From positions 1-13,974 of the forward strand of contig CALGVF010000293.1 in NCBI GenBank assembly GCA_937920115.1: 13,974 bases of DNA. The letters run 5' to 3'. The DNA comes from an uncultured Clostridia bacterium (GTDB lineage Bacteria; Bacillota; Clostridia; Christensenellales; Borkfalkiaceae). The notes under the pieces were generated by a model that was given only the letters and a program-made list of their open reading frames with translations, had not been told where the DNA came from and searched no databases. Shown one piece after another: positions 13,907-13,974 of this stretch. Made by a program: the position numbers and the translations under genes. The first letter of the stretch is position 1. Every line of letters starts with the position of its first letter.

Positions 13907-13974
13907 ATGAGAAAAATCAAGAAACTTCTGACTGTTTTATTCAGTCTGGCATTAGTCGTCGGCTTAGCCGCCGC
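13907..13974 (+). CDS. Start of an exported protein (partial, cut by window edge)
   Basis: An ATG at 13907 with AAGGAG five bases upstream opens 22 codons to the window end. The peptide MRKIKKLLTVLFSLALVVGL is a textbook signal peptide: basic start, then a hydrophobic core. Nothing of the mature protein is visible, so the product is unknown. The short gap (45 bases) to the barrel lipoprotein places it in the same operon, and a secreted or surface protein fits the theme of the locus. Confidence 0.75.
   Translation, partial: MRKIKKLLTVLFSLALVVGLAA

Overview
The window looks like a polysaccharide- or glycan-acquisition locus from an uncultured anaerobic member of the Clostridia (Bacillota). The basis is Gram-positive-style signal peptides and lipoboxes, AAGGAGG-type ribosome binding sites, a CUT1 sugar ABC importer without its own ATPase, and an AraC-type regulator. 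Codons are rich in TCG, GCG, GAC and GGC and the GC content is intermediate. The taxon cannot be fixed further from sequence alone.

Layout. Positions 1-92 hold the probable last codons of an upstream gene. It is followed after 15 bases by a 1577-residue secreted protein (108-4841) that ends in a glycoside-hydrolase-like barrel. A 406-base gap (4842-5247) carries two small stem-loops, a ~55-bp imperfect tandem repeat, a ~240-bp structure with near-perfect 28/29-bp inverted ends, and a bidirectional intrinsic terminator. That terminator also serves the convergent AraC-family gene (5248-6186, minus strand). Between the regulator and the next gene lies a compact divergent promoter region (6193-6291) whose two -35 boxes share one palindrome.

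The plus-strand operon from 6369 encodes, in order: an 853-residue surface protein with a cysteine-containing C-terminal membrane anchor; a sugar-binding lipoprotein; two CUT1 permeases (overlapping by one base); a 486-residue lipoprotein with a glycoside-hydrolase-like barrel; and the signal peptide of a further exported protein that runs off the window. A chain of four perfect stem-loops separates the surface protein from the solute-binding protein gene and may set different expression levels along the operon.

How the parts fit (inference): the free giant protein and the membrane-tethered barrel lipoprotein process a glycan outside the cell. The 853-residue surface protein displays or captures it. 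The binding lipoprotein and two permeases import the product, powered by a shared ATPase encoded elsewhere. The AraC protein senses a sugar and drives the operon. Two observations tie the locus together and are the best candidates for something undescribed. A ~100-residue beta-rich repeat occurs four times in the giant protein and twice in the surface protein. A paralogous pair of barrel domains has a conserved Asp-Glu-Pro motif and a Gln where many retaining clan-A enzymes have their nucleophile Glu.
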